Of a DNA stretch of 64,000 nucleotides, positions 8,369 through 18,308 are shown one piece after another; the stretch's first letter is position 1; each line of letters begins with the position of its first letter. A program made the position numbers and the translations under genes. Source of the stretch: Candidatus Thiodiazotropha sp. 'RUGA' (lineage in GTDB: Bacteria > Pseudomonadota > Gammaproteobacteria > Chromatiales > Chromatiaceae); assembly GCA_016842065.1 (NCBI GenBank), contig JAEPDS010000017.1, forward strand, positions 10,108-74,107. The letters are read 5' to 3'. A model generated the notes under the pieces. That model searched no databases. It was not told the origin of the DNA and saw nothing but the letters and a program-made list of their open reading frames with translations.

Positions 8369-10489
8369 GTGGGTAAATTCCAGTTGCATAAAGTGAGGCT
8401 CAGTTTCAGCCGTCGGTCGTTACGGCACGCAGGTTTGCTGTTGTTTAAAAGTCTGAGCTATCTGGTGCTGGGAGTGTCTCTGCTGTCTATCTCCCGAACA
8501 GCCGTTTCGTTGAGTGATTTTTCCATACAGACGGATAAGTTAATGTCCGACGTGTGGTTCGCAGAGGGCGTAGTGCTTAATCTGAATCAAACGACAGACG
8601 GGCTCAGTCTCCATTTAACACTTTCAGAATTCAGTCATCAGGCAATCCCTGGGTCAGTGAAAGGTATTGAATTTCGTTGCGCAGCCGTGCAGCAGGTTAA
8701 TCACAGCTATTACTGTCCACAAGGAAGTTTATCGATCGAAGAATCCCCCTATGGAGGTCAACAGGCAGATGTGGAATTGAACTACATCGACTCAGAGCAT
8801 ATTGAGATTAAACTGGATGGGTTGATGATTGCGCAAGGGGGAGTGAGTCTTGATCTGAAACTGAAAAATAGCAGCTGGCAATTGAGTCTGAATGGGTTGG
8901 ACTTGAACGCTGATGAGCTCAGGGCGCTGCTGCCAAGGGATACAGTCCCGATGTCATGGGACCTATCTGGCCGTTTATCCATCGAAGCCAAACTGTCCGG
9001 TACCACATCGACACTACAACAGGCGGAAGTCAGGACGGAAATCAAACAACTCAACTATGCGGATGAGGAAGGCCTGCAAGTGGCGGAAAATGGTTCAGGA
9101 GAGCTGTATTTTCAAGCCGACAAGAGTGATCGCAGATGGATTGGGTCGGCTCGTTTGCTGCTTGATCAAGGTCAATACTACTCTGACCCTTATTATATTG
9201 ATCTAACGGAATCACCTCTTCATCTGACACTCAAGGGGGATTGGGCAACTACGCAGAATCAACTGCATCTGAAGCAGGCCAATTTACAATGGTTACCTAC
9301 TGTGGAAGTGCAGGGGAGTGCGCAGATCGACCTGACTGAATTGGCACTCCAGCAGGCAAGCATAGAGTTTGCAACCGACCATCTGGATCAACTCTATCAA
9401 TCCATCATCCAACCGATGGTGATCGGCAGCATGGCCGATGAACTGGAGATTACCGGTGGCATAGAGGGAGAGATGGAGCTCGTTGATGGTGAGGTGGCGC
9501 TGTTCAGGTCTGAGCTTAAGTCGATCGATGTGGACGATTTGCGGGGGGTGTTTGCACTCTATGATCTGCATGGGTTGTTAGCCTGGTCAAATCGTGAAAA
9601 TGGTCAAGCGAGCCATTTCAATGTGCAGAAGGGACATCTGTATCAAATTCCCCATGGACCGCTCAGTGTCAATCTGCAAACTCTGCCCAATGGCATCAGT
9701 TTGTTGAAACCTCTCGATATCCAACTGCTGGGAGGTCATATCATCATCGATCGACTGGATGCGAAAAATCTGTTTTACGGTAGTCCCGAATGGGAGACCG
9801 GCGCGGAAGTAGTCAATCTCTCTTTGCAGGAGCTCTCTACCGCTTTCGATTGGCCAATCCTGAGCGGTGAGTTGAATGGTAGGCTGCCCAGGATGCACTA
9901 TCAGGATGAATCGCTGGATTTCGATGGTGCGTTGCAGGTGGATGTATTTGGTGGAAGGATCGAAGTTGAACAATTGAAGATCAAACAGCCTTTGGGTCGG
10001 GTTCCAGAGCTGTTTGCGTCTGCTGAGTTGACTGGGCTGGACCTGGAACAGATCACCCGGACCTTCTCATTTGGCCATATCGAGGGGGGGCTGGAGGGAA
10101 AGGTTAACGACTTGCATCTATTGAATTGGGAGCCTGTGGCGTTTCAGGCTCAGTTCAATTCGCCAGAAGATGACGATCTGCCGCATCGGATCAGTCAGCG
10201 GGCTGTGGATGATCTTACCTCCATCGGAAATGGCATGGGCGGCAGTTTACAGAATACCTTCTTGGGTATTTTCAAAGAGTTTCGCTACAATCGAATAGAG
10301 TTACGAGCCACCCTAGATGGGGATCTTGCCGAGTTGGGTGGTATCGATCACCCCGATGAGGGCTACTATCTGGTGAAAGGGGCCGGTCTACCAAGAATTG
10401 ATGTCATAGCCCGCAATCGGCGGGTGGCCTGGAAGACTCTGGTGGAACGTCTTAAAAATATCCGTGTCGAAGGGATGGAAGTACAGTAA
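8369..10489 (+). CDS. YdbH-like AsmA-superfamily envelope protein
   Basis: 706 residues from a GTG with GTGGA eight bases upstream. One N-terminal membrane anchor (about 28-50) is followed by a long beta-rich periplasmic body with repeated amphipathic strands and AsmA-like turns (LNGRLPRMHYQDESLDFDGA). The C-terminus matches the YdbH/dicarboxylate-transport-like tail (ELRATLDGDLAELGG, DVIARNRRVAW). It is shorter than E. coli YdbH (about 880). In E. coli YdbH, TamB and YhdP share transport of phospholipids to the outer membrane. The next gene encodes a DUF1318 (YdbL-type) lipoprotein, matching the ydbH-ynbE-ydbL operon. Confidence 0.75.
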   Translation: MGKFQLHKVRLSFSRRSLRHAGLLLFKSLSYLVLGVSLLSISRTAVSLSDFSIQTDKLMSDVWFAEGVVLNLNQTTDGLSLHLTLSEFSHQAIPGSVKGIEFRCAAVQQVNHSYYCPQGSLSIEESPYGGQQADVELNYIDSEHIEIKLDGLMIAQGGVSLDLKLKNSSWQLSLNGLDLNADELRALLPRDTVPMSWDLSGRLSIEAKLSGTTSTLQQAEVRTEIKQLNYADEEGLQVAENGSGELYFQADKSDRRWIGSARLLLDQGQYYSDPYYIDLTESPLHLTLKGDWATTQNQLHLKQANLQWLPTVEVQGSAQIDLTELALQQASIEFATDHLDQLYQSIIQPMVIGSMADELEITGGIEGEMELVDGEVALFRSELKSIDVDDLRGVFALYDLHGLLAWSNRENGQASHFNVQKGHLYQIPHGPLSVNLQTLPNGISLLKPLDIQLLGGHIIIDRLDAKNLFYGSPEWETGAEVVNLSLQELSTAFDWPILSGELNGRLPRMHYQDESLDFDGALQVDVFGGRIEVEQLKIKQPLGRVPELFASAELTGLDLEQITRTFSFGHIEGGLEGKVNDLHLLNWEPVAFQAQFNSPEDDDLPHRISQRAVDDLTSIGNGMGGSLQNTFLGIFKEFRYNRIELRATLDGDLAELGGIDHPDEGYYLVKGAGLPRIDVIARNRRVAWKTLVERLKNIRVEGMEVQ

Positions 10490-10620
10490 GCTGCTTTTGC
10501 CGCAAGCAAACACTGATTGAGTCACTTTTCTCCATTCCATCAACTGTCGGGATCCAGCAACGCCAGCGGAGCGGTTTCGATCTGTATCGGAAAGAGTGAA
10601 CATTCAGGATAACCTATACG

Positions 10621-11289
10621 ATGAGGATACTCAGACTTATGATGAAGCGAACAGTTATGTTGCGGTCTTTTTTTGGATATCTCATGATCGCATTGAGCCT
10701 GGCCGCCTGTGTAACCATCAATATCTATTTTCCGGCCGCAGCTGCTGAAGAGGCAGCCAGGGTAATTGTTCGGGATGTACTGGGTGATGAAGCCAATCCT
10801 GATCAGCCTCAGAAGTCCCAACCCGAAACGCAGCAGGATGATGACCAATCCTTGTATCAATTCAACAGCACAAAGCTGACATCGGCTGCTGAAACAATAC
10901 TCAACTTTGTCATACCACCAGCCCATGCGGCACAACCCAACATCGATATCTCCTCACCCTCGATACGCAAGTTGCGTGCTTCCATGTCAAAGCGGCAGTC
11001 GAAGCTGACCGGTTTTTACCGATCCGGTGCTTTGGGCTTTACCAACAAAGGCCTGATTACAATACGTGAATTGAAAAAGATCCCGTTGAAGGACAGAAAC
11101 CGGGTGAAGAAGCTGGTAGCAGATGAAAACGGAGATCGGAATTCACTCTATACAGAGATTGCCCGAGCCAATGGTCATCCGGAGTGGGAGCAGAGTATTC
11201 GGGATATTTTTGCCCGTGTGTGGATTGAAGAGGCTCCCAAGGGTTATTGGTATCAGAACAGTAAGGGAAAATGGCAACGAAGCAAGTGA
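10621..11289 (+). CDS. DUF1318 (YdbL-like) lipoprotein
   Basis: 222 residues. A lipoprotein signal ends at the lipobox LAAC (about residue 30). The text after the cysteine, VTINIYFPAAAAEEAA, is followed by a polar linker, a second hydrophobic patch (ILNFVIPPAHAAQ) and a C-terminal DUF1318 domain (about 125-222) ending in the family's GYWYQNSKGKWQ motif. E. coli YdbL carries that domain alone and the small lipoprotein YnbE carries a TIN-type strand after its cysteine. Here both features sit in one chain. The gene follows the YdbH-like gene by 131 bases, too little for a separate ynbE. ATGs at 10621, 10639 and 10642 are all possible starts. Confidence 0.75.
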   Translation: MRILRLMMKRTVMLRSFFGYLMIALSLAACVTINIYFPAAAAEEAARVIVRDVLGDEANPDQPQKSQPETQQDDDQSLYQFNSTKLTSAAETILNFVIPPAHAAQPNIDISSPSIRKLRASMSKRQSKLTGFYRSGALGFTNKGLITIRELKKIPLKDRNRVKKLVADENGDRNSLYTEIARANGHPEWEQSIRDIFARVWIEEAPKGYWYQNSKGKWQRSK

Positions 11290-11332
11290 TGCACTCTATT
11301 TCGTAGATGCAGTAGCTCGGCGTCAACAGGGT

Positions 11333-13504
11333 CTAATTGGTCGCCGGGTTTTCCATATCCTGGGTATAGTCTCTCGCTTCACCGTTGTTTACATCGGCTG
11401 GTGGTGCCAGATACATCTCAACGGTTCTTAACAGTTCCAAAGTTTCGAAGGGTTTGGTCATAAACAGATCGGCACCGGCTTCAAGGCATTGATCTCTTGC
11501 TTCATCTGTTGCATTGGCGGTGAGAATCATGATCGGAATGGCTCGGTTCTGTCCATTTTCACTGCGAATGTGTTTGATGATATCCACCCCGGTGACAGAT
11601 GGCATTTGCATATCGAGTATTGCCAGATCAAAGGGGTTTTGCCTTAACTGGCGCAATGCATATTCGCCGGTTTCACACATGGTTACCTTATATCCGCTGC
11701 GTACCAATATCTCTTCAAGCAGATATCTGTTTATGGATGTGTCCTCACCAATCAAAATATGTCTATTCTTACCCGCATCCTGATAGGGTATTGTTAGTGT
11801 TCCACCAATATTGATGTAGTTTGATCTGGTCAACATGTAGTGAAGTGTATTGCGTAATGCATCGGATTCAAAAGGGGAATCGATGACTGCGCCGACCGGA
11901 TTCTGCCTGATGATTTCATCTGCCTGATGTGCTTGTGTACGGATAACAATGGTATTACTGCAGATTCCCGGATCAGAGAGTAGCTGTTGATAGAAATCCT
12001 GACCTCGGTGAAGAAGACAGCTTTCGTCCAGAACAACCAGTATCGGTTGATACTTTACCGGATTGTGATAGAGCACATGAATGATATCCGGTTTCTCGTC
12101 AATCAGACGATGGGAGATATTCCAATCAAATAAAACCTCTTCCACCAGTGTCGAGATTTCGCTACTTTGCGTGATGGAGATAACCTCACGATCGTTGAAC
12201 TGCTCCTGATCAGAGTAGGGCAATACCGCATATTGAAGTTTGAAAAAGAACCGGCTGCCCTTATCAGGCATGCTGTAGAAAGCAAGCTCGCCACCCATCA
12301 GTTTGACAAGATCATAGGCAATGGTTGTTCCCAGGCCGGTACCGCTGACATTTCTGGCATCCGAGTTATCGAGTTGTGAGAAGCGGTTGAAGACCTGTTT
12401 CTGCTTGTCCGGTGTGATGCCGATACCGGTATCCAACACCTCAAACAGGATGTTGGCACTGTTGTTTCTTCGGTTCTCCAGGCTGATTTTTAGGGCTATC
12501 TCTCCTTCATCGGTAAATTTCACCGCATTACTCAAGAGGTTCATCAGAACCTGGCGCAGTCTGGTTTCATCGCCAAGAAGATAGAAGGGAACGCTGGGGG
12601 AGAGATCGATACGGAACTCCAGACCTTTTCCCATCGCCGAAGGTCGATAGTGGTTACTGACCTGATTGATCAGGGCATGCAGGTCAAATGCTTTTTTATC
12701 GATGTTTAAAAAGCCGGCTTCAATTTTGGAGAAATCCAAAACATCGTTGACGATCGATAGCAGGTGATTGGATGCGCTGTGAATGGCATTGATATTCTTG
12801 TGCGTGGCTGTGCTGTGCTCCTCTCTCAGCATCAGATCGCTCAAGCCGATAATGCCGGTTAATGGTGTACGTATCTCATGGCTCATGTTGGCTAAAAATC
12901 TCGATTTCGCCTCATTTGCCGATTGGGCTTCCAGTTTGGCGGTAGTCAAGTGTTTCAGCAGATAGGATACGAAAACCGGTATTAATATATTGGTTATCAG
13001 CAGGCTGTAGCTCAACAGGGGAGACGCCGACCAGTAGTCGGCACTCTGGATGGCAAGCAGAAATCCGATATTTGAAAGAACCGTTGCGCCATACAGGTAT
13101 CCGAGACCGAATCGAACGCCATAGCCAATGGTAATCAACAGCATGATGGCAAACAGGGGCGGGCTATACTCGCCCATAGTCAGCAGACCGTAAAAGACAA
13201 TCCCGTTGTCTCCCAGCAGTGTTATGGTTCGGCGGATAGCAGAGGGTTTTGCAACGATCCGCAAGCTCAGCAGATGGAGTAGTGAAAAGAGGGTATATCC
13301 CAACCCCATATAGAGATGCAGTTGTATTACCTTGTCGCTGTCAGGGTTAAGGTTATTGACCGCAAACATGTAGGTGGTGAACAGACTGATAAACAACAGG
13401 CGGACCAGCCCCTGGTGAAATTCATGACGGGTTATATCGTCTGAACCCACTTCACGCTGCGGTTTAGGCTGTTTCGGGCGATAGGCCTCAGGCTTTTCAC
13501 TCAT
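11333..13504 (-). CDS. Hybrid sensor histidine kinase
   Basis: 723 residues. Five to six membrane helices (about 35-185) form the sensor, much as in RpfC-like kinases, without a periplasmic domain. A histidine kinase core follows: phosphoacceptor H209 in [10 protein letters not shown]-box [12 protein letters not shown] and G-boxes DTGIGI and GTGLGTTIA. Next comes a degenerate receiver-like segment (about 455-575) in which the conserved lysine position reads IDSPF. A true receiver ends the protein, with D631 in LDMQMP and the MTKPF lysine. No HPt domain is present, so phosphotransfer needs a separate protein. Signal and partner are unknown. It converges on the DUF1318 gene. Confidence 0.88.
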   Translation of the reverse strand: MSEKPEAYRPKQPKPQREVGSDDITRHEFHQGLVRLLFISLFTTYMFAVNNLNPDSDKVIQLHLYMGLGYTLFSLLHLLSLRIVAKPSAIRRTITLLGDNGIVFYGLLTMGEYSPPLFAIMLLITIGYGVRFGLGYLYGATVLSNIGFLLAIQSADYWSASPLLSYSLLITNILIPVFVSYLLKHLTTAKLEAQSANEAKSRFLANMSHEIRTPLTGIIGLSDLMLREEHSTATHKNINAIHSASNHLLSIVNDVLDFSKIEAGFLNIDKKAFDLHALINQVSNHYRPSAMGKGLEFRIDLSPSVPFYLLGDETRLRQVLMNLLSNAVKFTDEGEIALKISLENRRNNSANILFEVLDTGIGITPDKQKQVFNRFSQLDNSDARNVSGTGLGTTIAYDLVKLMGGELAFYSMPDKGSRFFFKLQYAVLPYSDQEQFNDREVISITQSSEISTLVEEVLFDWNISHRLIDEKPDIIHVLYHNPVKYQPILVVLDESCLLHRGQDFYQQLLSDPGICSNTIVIRTQAHQADEIIRQNPVGAVIDSPFESDALRNTLHYMLTRSNYINIGGTLTIPYQDAGKNRHILIGEDTSINRYLLEEILVRSGYKVTMCETGEYALRQLRQNPFDLAILDMQMPSVTGVDIIKHIRSENGQNRAIPIMILTANATDEARDQCLEAGADLFMTKPFETLELLRTVEMYLAPPADVNNGEARDYTQDMENPATN

Positions 13505-13872
13505 TATTCGATGTTACTTTAGTCCGTTAATGGGCTTGCATCATTCGCTACTTACACTAGCTGACTCTATAAAAGTCATCACAGATTGTCATTATTCCAG
13601 ATCAATTTTTAAAACTGGCTCTATTCAGTGTGTTTTTGTGCGAATAGTCCGTGAACTTAGAAATTTCGTTCGTTATCGAGACTTTACCTTTATGCTACCT
13701 CAGCGCACAGGGAATTAACTTCCTGTTTTTGTAATCTGAAGAGCAACGACAGACTTGTTACGCTTTTAGCTACTTTTGAGCAGTATGATGCTTGTCGCTA
13801 GGTTCTATAGATATAGGGCATGGCTCAGGGTAAGCCGAGTGGATGAGACGGAACTTTGGTTCTGAAAGTGGG
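13505..13872. other. Intergenic region
   Basis: This lies upstream of the hybrid kinase and downstream of the sugar dehydrogenase gene; both point left. It should hold the kinase promoter. A 62-codon rightward frame inside it has no ribosome-binding site and looks non-coding. No hairpin or repeat copy stands out. Confidence 0.4.
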
Positions 13873-15024
13873 TTACTGGCTATCCGGACCAGCAGCACCC
13901 TTGGGAATAATTCTCACCAATTTGCCATTTCGTTCGTCTGTCAGAAGATAGAGCATACCGTCGGGGCCCTGGCGTACATCCCTTATTCTGCCCAGCTGAT
14001 CGGTTAATAGGCGCTCTTCATGAGTGATTTTGTCGTTGTCGATCTCCAATCGCACCAGCTGCTGGAATTTCAAAGAACCAACAAACAGATTGCCTTTCCA
14101 GTGCGGAAACTGTTCACCTGTGTAGAAGGCCATACCTGACGGGGCGATGGATGGGATCCAGGTGTGCACAGGCTGTTCCATGCCGGCCTTATGCGTGCCT
14201 TCGCCGATTTTCGTGCCGATTACATAATTGACGCCATAGGTGATGATCGGCCACCCATAGTTGCGGCCATTGGTGGGGATGTTGATCTCATCCCCACCCT
14301 GAGGGCCATGTTCATGTGTCCAAAGCGATCCGCTGACCGGGTGCAAGGCAGCACCTTGGATATTTCTATGTCCATAACTGTAAATCTCCGGTTTAACCTG
14401 AGCATCATCGACAAATGGATTATCCTTGGGGATACGACCATCATCGTGCAGCCTGATCAGGGATCCTGCATGATCGGCAAGATCTTGTGCCCTTGGGCCG
14501 TCACCACGATCGCCTAAAGTGATGAACAGAAATCCCTGGTTGTCAAACACCAGCCTGGAGCCGAAGTGGTGGCGGGATTTTGTTTTGTTCGATAGACGAA
14601 AAATTACTTGTGGCTCTTCCAGGGAGTGATTTTTCAACTTTCCCCTCAACACTGTGGTGCCATAACGGTTGCCGGTGCGCTCGGCGTAAGAGATGTAGAT
14701 ATAACGATTGCTTTCGAACTGCGGATGCAGGGTGACATCCAACAACCCTCCCTGACCATGGGAGCGGATTTCAGGTAGCCCCTGTATTGGTATGGGATCG
14801 AGCTTACCGGTTGCATCCAGGTAACGCAGTTTGCCGTTTTTCTCTGTGATCAGCATGGCCCCATCTGGCAGGAATGCCATTGCCCAGGGATTGGCTAGCT
14901 GCTGCGTCACGATTTCATAACCGATCGCCTGTTTTTCTGTCTTGATGGCCCTGTCCGCTAATAGGGGCTGAGCCGTACAAGCGAATAACAGAAAGGATAT
15001 GGAGCCTACCATTGCTGCGTTCAT
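13873..15024 (-). CDS. PQQ-dependent aldose sugar dehydrogenase (YliI/Asd-like)
   Basis: 383 residues from the ATG at 15024, which has AAGGTG seven bases upstream and begins a proper signal sequence (MNAAMVGSISFLLFACTAQ); longer frames do not. The body is a six-bladed propeller of the soluble glucose/sorbosone dehydrogenase family: LANPWAMAFLPDGAMLITEK, RSHGQGGLLDVTLHPQF, GDRGDG, YSYGHRNIQGAALHP and HEHGPQGGDEIN carry the family's PQQ and calcium residues. It oxidises aldoses in the periplasm with PQQ. The LFAC motif could also make it a lipoprotein. No PQQ synthesis gene is in the window. It stands alone. Confidence 0.88.
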   Translation of the reverse strand: MNAAMVGSISFLLFACTAQPLLADRAIKTEKQAIGYEIVTQQLANPWAMAFLPDGAMLITEKNGKLRYLDATGKLDPIPIQGLPEIRSHGQGGLLDVTLHPQFESNRYIYISYAERTGNRYGTTVLRGKLKNHSLEEPQVIFRLSNKTKSRHHFGSRLVFDNQGFLFITLGDRGDGPRAQDLADHAGSLIRLHDDGRIPKDNPFVDDAQVKPEIYSYGHRNIQGAALHPVSGSLWTHEHGPQGGDEINIPTNGRNYGWPIITYGVNYVIGTKIGEGTHKAGMEQPVHTWIPSIAPSGMAFYTGEQFPHWKGNLFVGSLKFQQLVRLEIDNDKITHEERLLTDQLGRIRDVRQGPDGMLYLLTDERNGKLVRIIPKGAAGPDSQ

Positions 15025-15371
15025 AAGATGCACCTTAGCTACCTCTGAAGAATCCTGTTTCATTGGCCCGGTGTATACCAATATCCAGCAAACCAATTTC
15101 AGGTTATGTCGTAGTGGTCGAAAACCAGACCATGCGTTGAGTGCTGTCGTGATCTGGTATTTACTTCGAGTCTGCTTAATTGAATTAGTTTAGTGCCTGT
15201 TTTTTTATTGTGTTGAGTTGATGGATCGATAGCCAAAAAATCGCACCAGGTTGATACAAAGCTGGGATCACCAATCACCTGCTTTGTCGGCAAACTCGCA
15301 GAATTGTGAATCCAATGAAATAGATTTAAGATGGTCGCACACTATCCATCAACCATTAGCTTGATAATTGA
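15025..15371. other. Divergent intergenic region
   Basis: This separates the leftward sugar dehydrogenase gene from the rightward arfB gene and should hold both promoters. I see no strong promoter match, hairpin or repeat. Confidence 0.4.
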
Positions 15372-15788
15372 ATGGCATTTTCAGTCAGCGACAAGATAGA
15401 AATTCCGCACGCTGAGATTCAGTGGAGTGCCATCCATGCCCAGGGGTCGGGTGGCCAGAATGTCAATAAGGTCGCTAGTGCAATTCATCTGCGTTTCGAT
15501 ATCAAGGCCTCTTCCCTGCCTCAACGGGTAAAGCAGCGTCTGCTGGCCCGCGCCGACAGTCGAATCAATCGCGATGGGGTGGTGGTGATCAAGGCTCAAC
15601 GCTATAGGGATCAGGAGAAGAACCGTAAGGATGCTCTGCAACGGCTACACTCGATGATCAGCAGTGCGATGGCTTCACCGAAAAAACGCTTCAAGACCCG
15701 GCCTACAAAGGCATCAGTACGACGTCGCCTGGATGCAAAAAACAAGCGTGGCAAACAGAAGGCACTGAGACGCAAGGTTACGGAGTGA
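15372..15788 (+). CDS. arfB: Alternative ribosome-rescue factor ArfB
   Basis: 138 residues, the usual size. The class I release-factor catalytic domain carries GGQ at residues 27-29 (AQGSGGQNVNKVASAIHLRF). The basic C-terminal tail (FKTRPTKASVRRRLDAKNKRGKQKALRRK) is the part that enters the empty mRNA channel of a stalled ribosome. It hydrolyses the peptidyl-tRNA of non-stop complexes. It is followed three bases later by yaeQ, probably in one operon. Confidence 0.95.
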   Translation: MAFSVSDKIEIPHAEIQWSAIHAQGSGGQNVNKVASAIHLRFDIKASSLPQRVKQRLLARADSRINRDGVVVIKAQRYRDQEKNRKDALQRLHSMISSAMASPKKRFKTRPTKASVRRRLDAKNKRGKQKALRRKVTE

Positions 15789-15791
15789 GAA

Positions 15792-16328
15792 GTGGCACTT
15801 AAATCAACAATCTTCAAAGCGGAACTGCAAGTATCCAATATGGATGAGCAGCATTATGATACCTATAGCCTGACACTGGCGAGACACCCATCGGAAACCA
15901 ATCAACGTATGATGTTGCGTCTGGCGGTTTTCGCCTTGAATGCCAATCAGCAACTCAGCTTCACCAAAGGGATCAGCACCGATGACGAGCCGGATCTTTG
16001 GCAGAAGAGTCTGAGTGATGAGATCGAGCTGTGGATTGAGTTGGGGCAGCCGGACGAAAAGCGGCTGAGACGCGCCTGCGGCCGATCCAAACGCGTAGCG
16101 GTCTATCCCTATGCCGAGCGAAGTGCCTCGATCTGGTGGCAGCAGATGCAGCAGACGGTCAGTCGCTTTGCGAATTTAAGTGTCGTCAACCTCGCCCTTG
16201 AAGATATGCAACAACTGGATGATCTCGCTGAGCGCAATATGCAGCTGCACGCCACCATACAGGAGGGCCAGCTGTGGCTGGGCAACGATCAAACAACCTT
16301 ACTGATCGAGCTGCAGCCGTGGCAATAG
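15792..16328 (+). CDS. yaeQ: YaeQ family protein
   Basis: 178 residues from a GTG with CGGAG six bases upstream. The whole chain matches YaeQ: MALKSTIFKAELQVSNMD at the start, then LARHPSETNQRMMLRLAVFAL and DLWQKSLSDEIELWIELGQPDEKR. YaeQ has a PD-(D/E)XK nuclease-like fold of unknown activity; E. coli YaeQ was once proposed to compensate for RfaH, which is unproven. arfB lies just upstream, an arrangement also seen in other gammaproteobacteria. Confidence 0.93.
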   Translation: MALKSTIFKAELQVSNMDEQHYDTYSLTLARHPSETNQRMMLRLAVFALNANQQLSFTKGISTDDEPDLWQKSLSDEIELWIELGQPDEKRLRRACGRSKRVAVYPYAERSASIWWQQMQQTVSRFANLSVVNLALEDMQQLDDLAERNMQLHATIQEGQLWLGNDQTTLLIELQPWQ

Positions 16329-16359
16329 GTGTTTTTGAAGAGACAGGCTGGCTGGCTGG

Positions 16360-17055
16360 TTACTTGGGATTTCCTGCCGGCTTCAAGAGATAGATCTTTT
16401 CCACCATCTTACTCACCCCGTGGTGTTGATAGCGGTCTGTATTCTGCAGCAGATCCAGTTGATGCAGCAGGTTGATGCTGAAGTGTTGTCCGAAAAGCTC
16501 CCGGATCTCCGCTTCGCCCACGCTGTAGGGTGGGCCATCCATCTCATCCTGGGGGTACTCCAGAGTGACCAGCAGGATCTTTGCGTGACTGGGTAGCAAT
16601 TCGATGATCAGGTTGGCAAACTGTTGCCGTTGTTGAGGGTTGAGAGCAATTAACGAAGCCCTGTCGTAGACCGCATCAACATCCGAAGTATCATGTTGCG
16701 CCAGGTCGAAGATATCCCCGCATAAAAGCTCAAACGGTCCCTGACGCCACTGCTCAAAATAGTCGCTCTGCTCTACAGTAGCTTGAAGATTGTGTTCATC
16801 GAAGAATTGGCTAATCGCCAATCGGCTTAGCTCAATCCCGCGAATACGGTATCCCTGTTCAGCCAGCCAGAACATATCCCGGCTCTTACCGCAAAGCGGC
16901 GCCAACACCAGGGAGCCTGCCGGCAGGTAGAGGGTGTGCCAGTAATTCAGGAGATGTTGATTGAACTCCACATGGTGCCAACCGATATTGTTATCTTCCC
17001 AGCGTTGCAGCCAGTTCTCATTGGGCGCTCTGAGTTCAGTGGTGGATTTGCTCAT
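16360..17055 (-). CDS. tpm: Thiopurine S-methyltransferase
   Basis: 231 residues, normal for bacterial TPMT. The N-terminal WLQRWEDNNIGWHH and the SAM-binding VLAPLCGKSRDMFWLAEQGY, followed by GIELS and VDAVYDRASLIAL, identify it. TPMT moves a methyl group from S-adenosylmethionine to thiols, and in bacteria also to selenium and tellurium oxyanions. It converges on yaeQ with a 31-base gap and seems monocistronic. Confidence 0.95.
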   Translation of the reverse strand: MSKSTTELRAPNENWLQRWEDNNIGWHHVEFNQHLLNYWHTLYLPAGSLVLAPLCGKSRDMFWLAEQGYRIRGIELSRLAISQFFDEHNLQATVEQSDYFEQWRQGPFELLCGDIFDLAQHDTSDVDAVYDRASLIALNPQQRQQFANLIIELLPSHAKILLVTLEYPQDEMDGPPYSVGEAEIRELFGQHFSINLLHQLDLLQNTDRYQHHGVSKMVEKIYLLKPAGNPK

Positions 17056-17217
17056 CTATCGTCCTGCTGATCGTCATACGGCTTGTTTGGGAGTATGTTT
17101 TTGTTTGCCCACGTTGGCAAGTGGAATCCATCTGAGCGATTCCGCAGAAGCCGGATCAGAGTAAGCTAACTTGTTCTCTGATTTGCCTTTTTTGATTTAA
17201 AAAAATAGCCTGGGAAA

Positions 17218-17247
17218 TTGCTTGAAATCGATCCAGGTTGGTATAAT
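17218..17247 (+). promoter_or_regulatory. Promoter of the methyltransferase gene
   Basis: TTGCTT (17218-17223) and a perfect TATAAT (17242-17247) are 18 bases apart, about 80 bases upstream of the ATG at 17330. Its place inside the longer open frame argues against the upstream TTG start of that frame. Confidence 0.5.
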
Positions 17248-17329
17248 ACTGTGCGTTTTTAGGGTTTTTGGCTCACACGATGTGCAAGCCACAGGACAGC
17301 GGAGTATAGAGATAGGGAGATCTTTGAAG

Positions 17330-18217
17330 ATGGGCATGACTGTTGATAAATCATTTGGTGACTTGGGCCCCGGGGGCAATCAGGATCCAGTCGTTCCGGA
17401 TTGGCGGAGCATGGAGATGCCGGATGCCTGGCCTGATCTGTCTAATTTCAGTAGTTTGGCGGGATTCTTTTCCCTGCTCAAGCTGATAGCCGCCAAAAAG
17501 CGTCCCACGGTTGAGCTTCCTGAAGGCATGCCCGGACGGGATATGATACCCAAGTATGTGCTGCGGGAATTCCACAATTTTCCCAACGGCAACTACTCGA
17601 AGGTGATGACACGGCGTTATATTAAAAATTTCGACCGTTTCATGTTGGGTGAAATCAGAAAACTCAGAAAACGTCTGGCTTCGGAATTCAAAGGCGCCAA
17701 TCGGGTTCTCGATATCGGCTGCTCCGGTGGCGGTGTCGCGGCTGAGCTGGAAGCTCTGGGTGTCGACGATATCTGGGGCATAGACCCATCTCCCTATCTG
17801 CTCAAATATGGCGCTGATGAGTACCCCAACATCAAGTTTGTGCAGGGCATTATTGAAGAGACGGGATTTCCTGACCGACGCTTTGAAGGGGCTACCGCAG
17901 GATTCCTGTTCCACGAGATGCCGATCAAGTACTTCGAACTGAGTCTCAAGGAGATCAACCGAATTCTCGAGCCGGGCAGTCTGCTGGCCATCGGCGAGCC
18001 ATCTCCGGTCCAGGCCTACACCGGGTATTGGGAGATGATCCGCCGCTTTGGTCTGAAAGGGCTCTATTTCAGCTGGTTTGCCAAATCGATTCACGAACCT
18101 TTTCTCAACACCTGGCACAATTGCAATTTACAGGAGCTGTTCGACAAGCATGGTTTTGACCTGGAGCTGGATGAGGTTGGCATGCCGATTCGCTATATTC
18201 TGGCGCGCAAACGCTGA
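17330..18217 (+). CDS. Class I SAM-dependent methyltransferase
   Basis: 295 residues from the ATG at 17330, which has GGGAG ten bases upstream and lies below a promoter match. The Rossmann methyltransferase core starts near residue 105 with RVLDIGCSGGGVAAEL (motif I), GIDPS (motif II) and FLFHEMP with LEPGSLLAIGEPSP (later motifs). The first 100 residues have no motif that I know. The substrate is unknown; a methyltransfer to a lipid, quinone-like or other small molecule is possible. It stands alone between tpm and srkA. Confidence 0.8.
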   Translation: MGMTVDKSFGDLGPGGNQDPVVPDWRSMEMPDAWPDLSNFSSLAGFFSLLKLIAAKKRPTVELPEGMPGRDMIPKYVLREFHNFPNGNYSKVMTRRYIKNFDRFMLGEIRKLRKRLASEFKGANRVLDIGCSGGGVAAELEALGVDDIWGIDPSPYLLKYGADEYPNIKFVQGIIEETGFPDRRFEGATAGFLFHEMPIKYFELSLKEINRILEPGSLLAIGEPSPVQAYTGYWEMIRRFGLKGLYFSWFAKSIHEPFLNTWHNCNLQELFDKHGFDLELDEVGMPIRYILARKR

Positions 18218-18308
18218 CAACCGGGTTGATTGGCCGGCGAGACCATGCCTGAAGGGCAGTTTACGTGATCATTGGCTCTGAAGCTGATCTACCATTAGAA
18301 TCGTGTTG

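Noticed and set aside
13530-13718. 62-codon frame upstream of the hybrid kinase
   Set aside because: No ribosome-binding site or family, and it lies where the kinase promoter should be.
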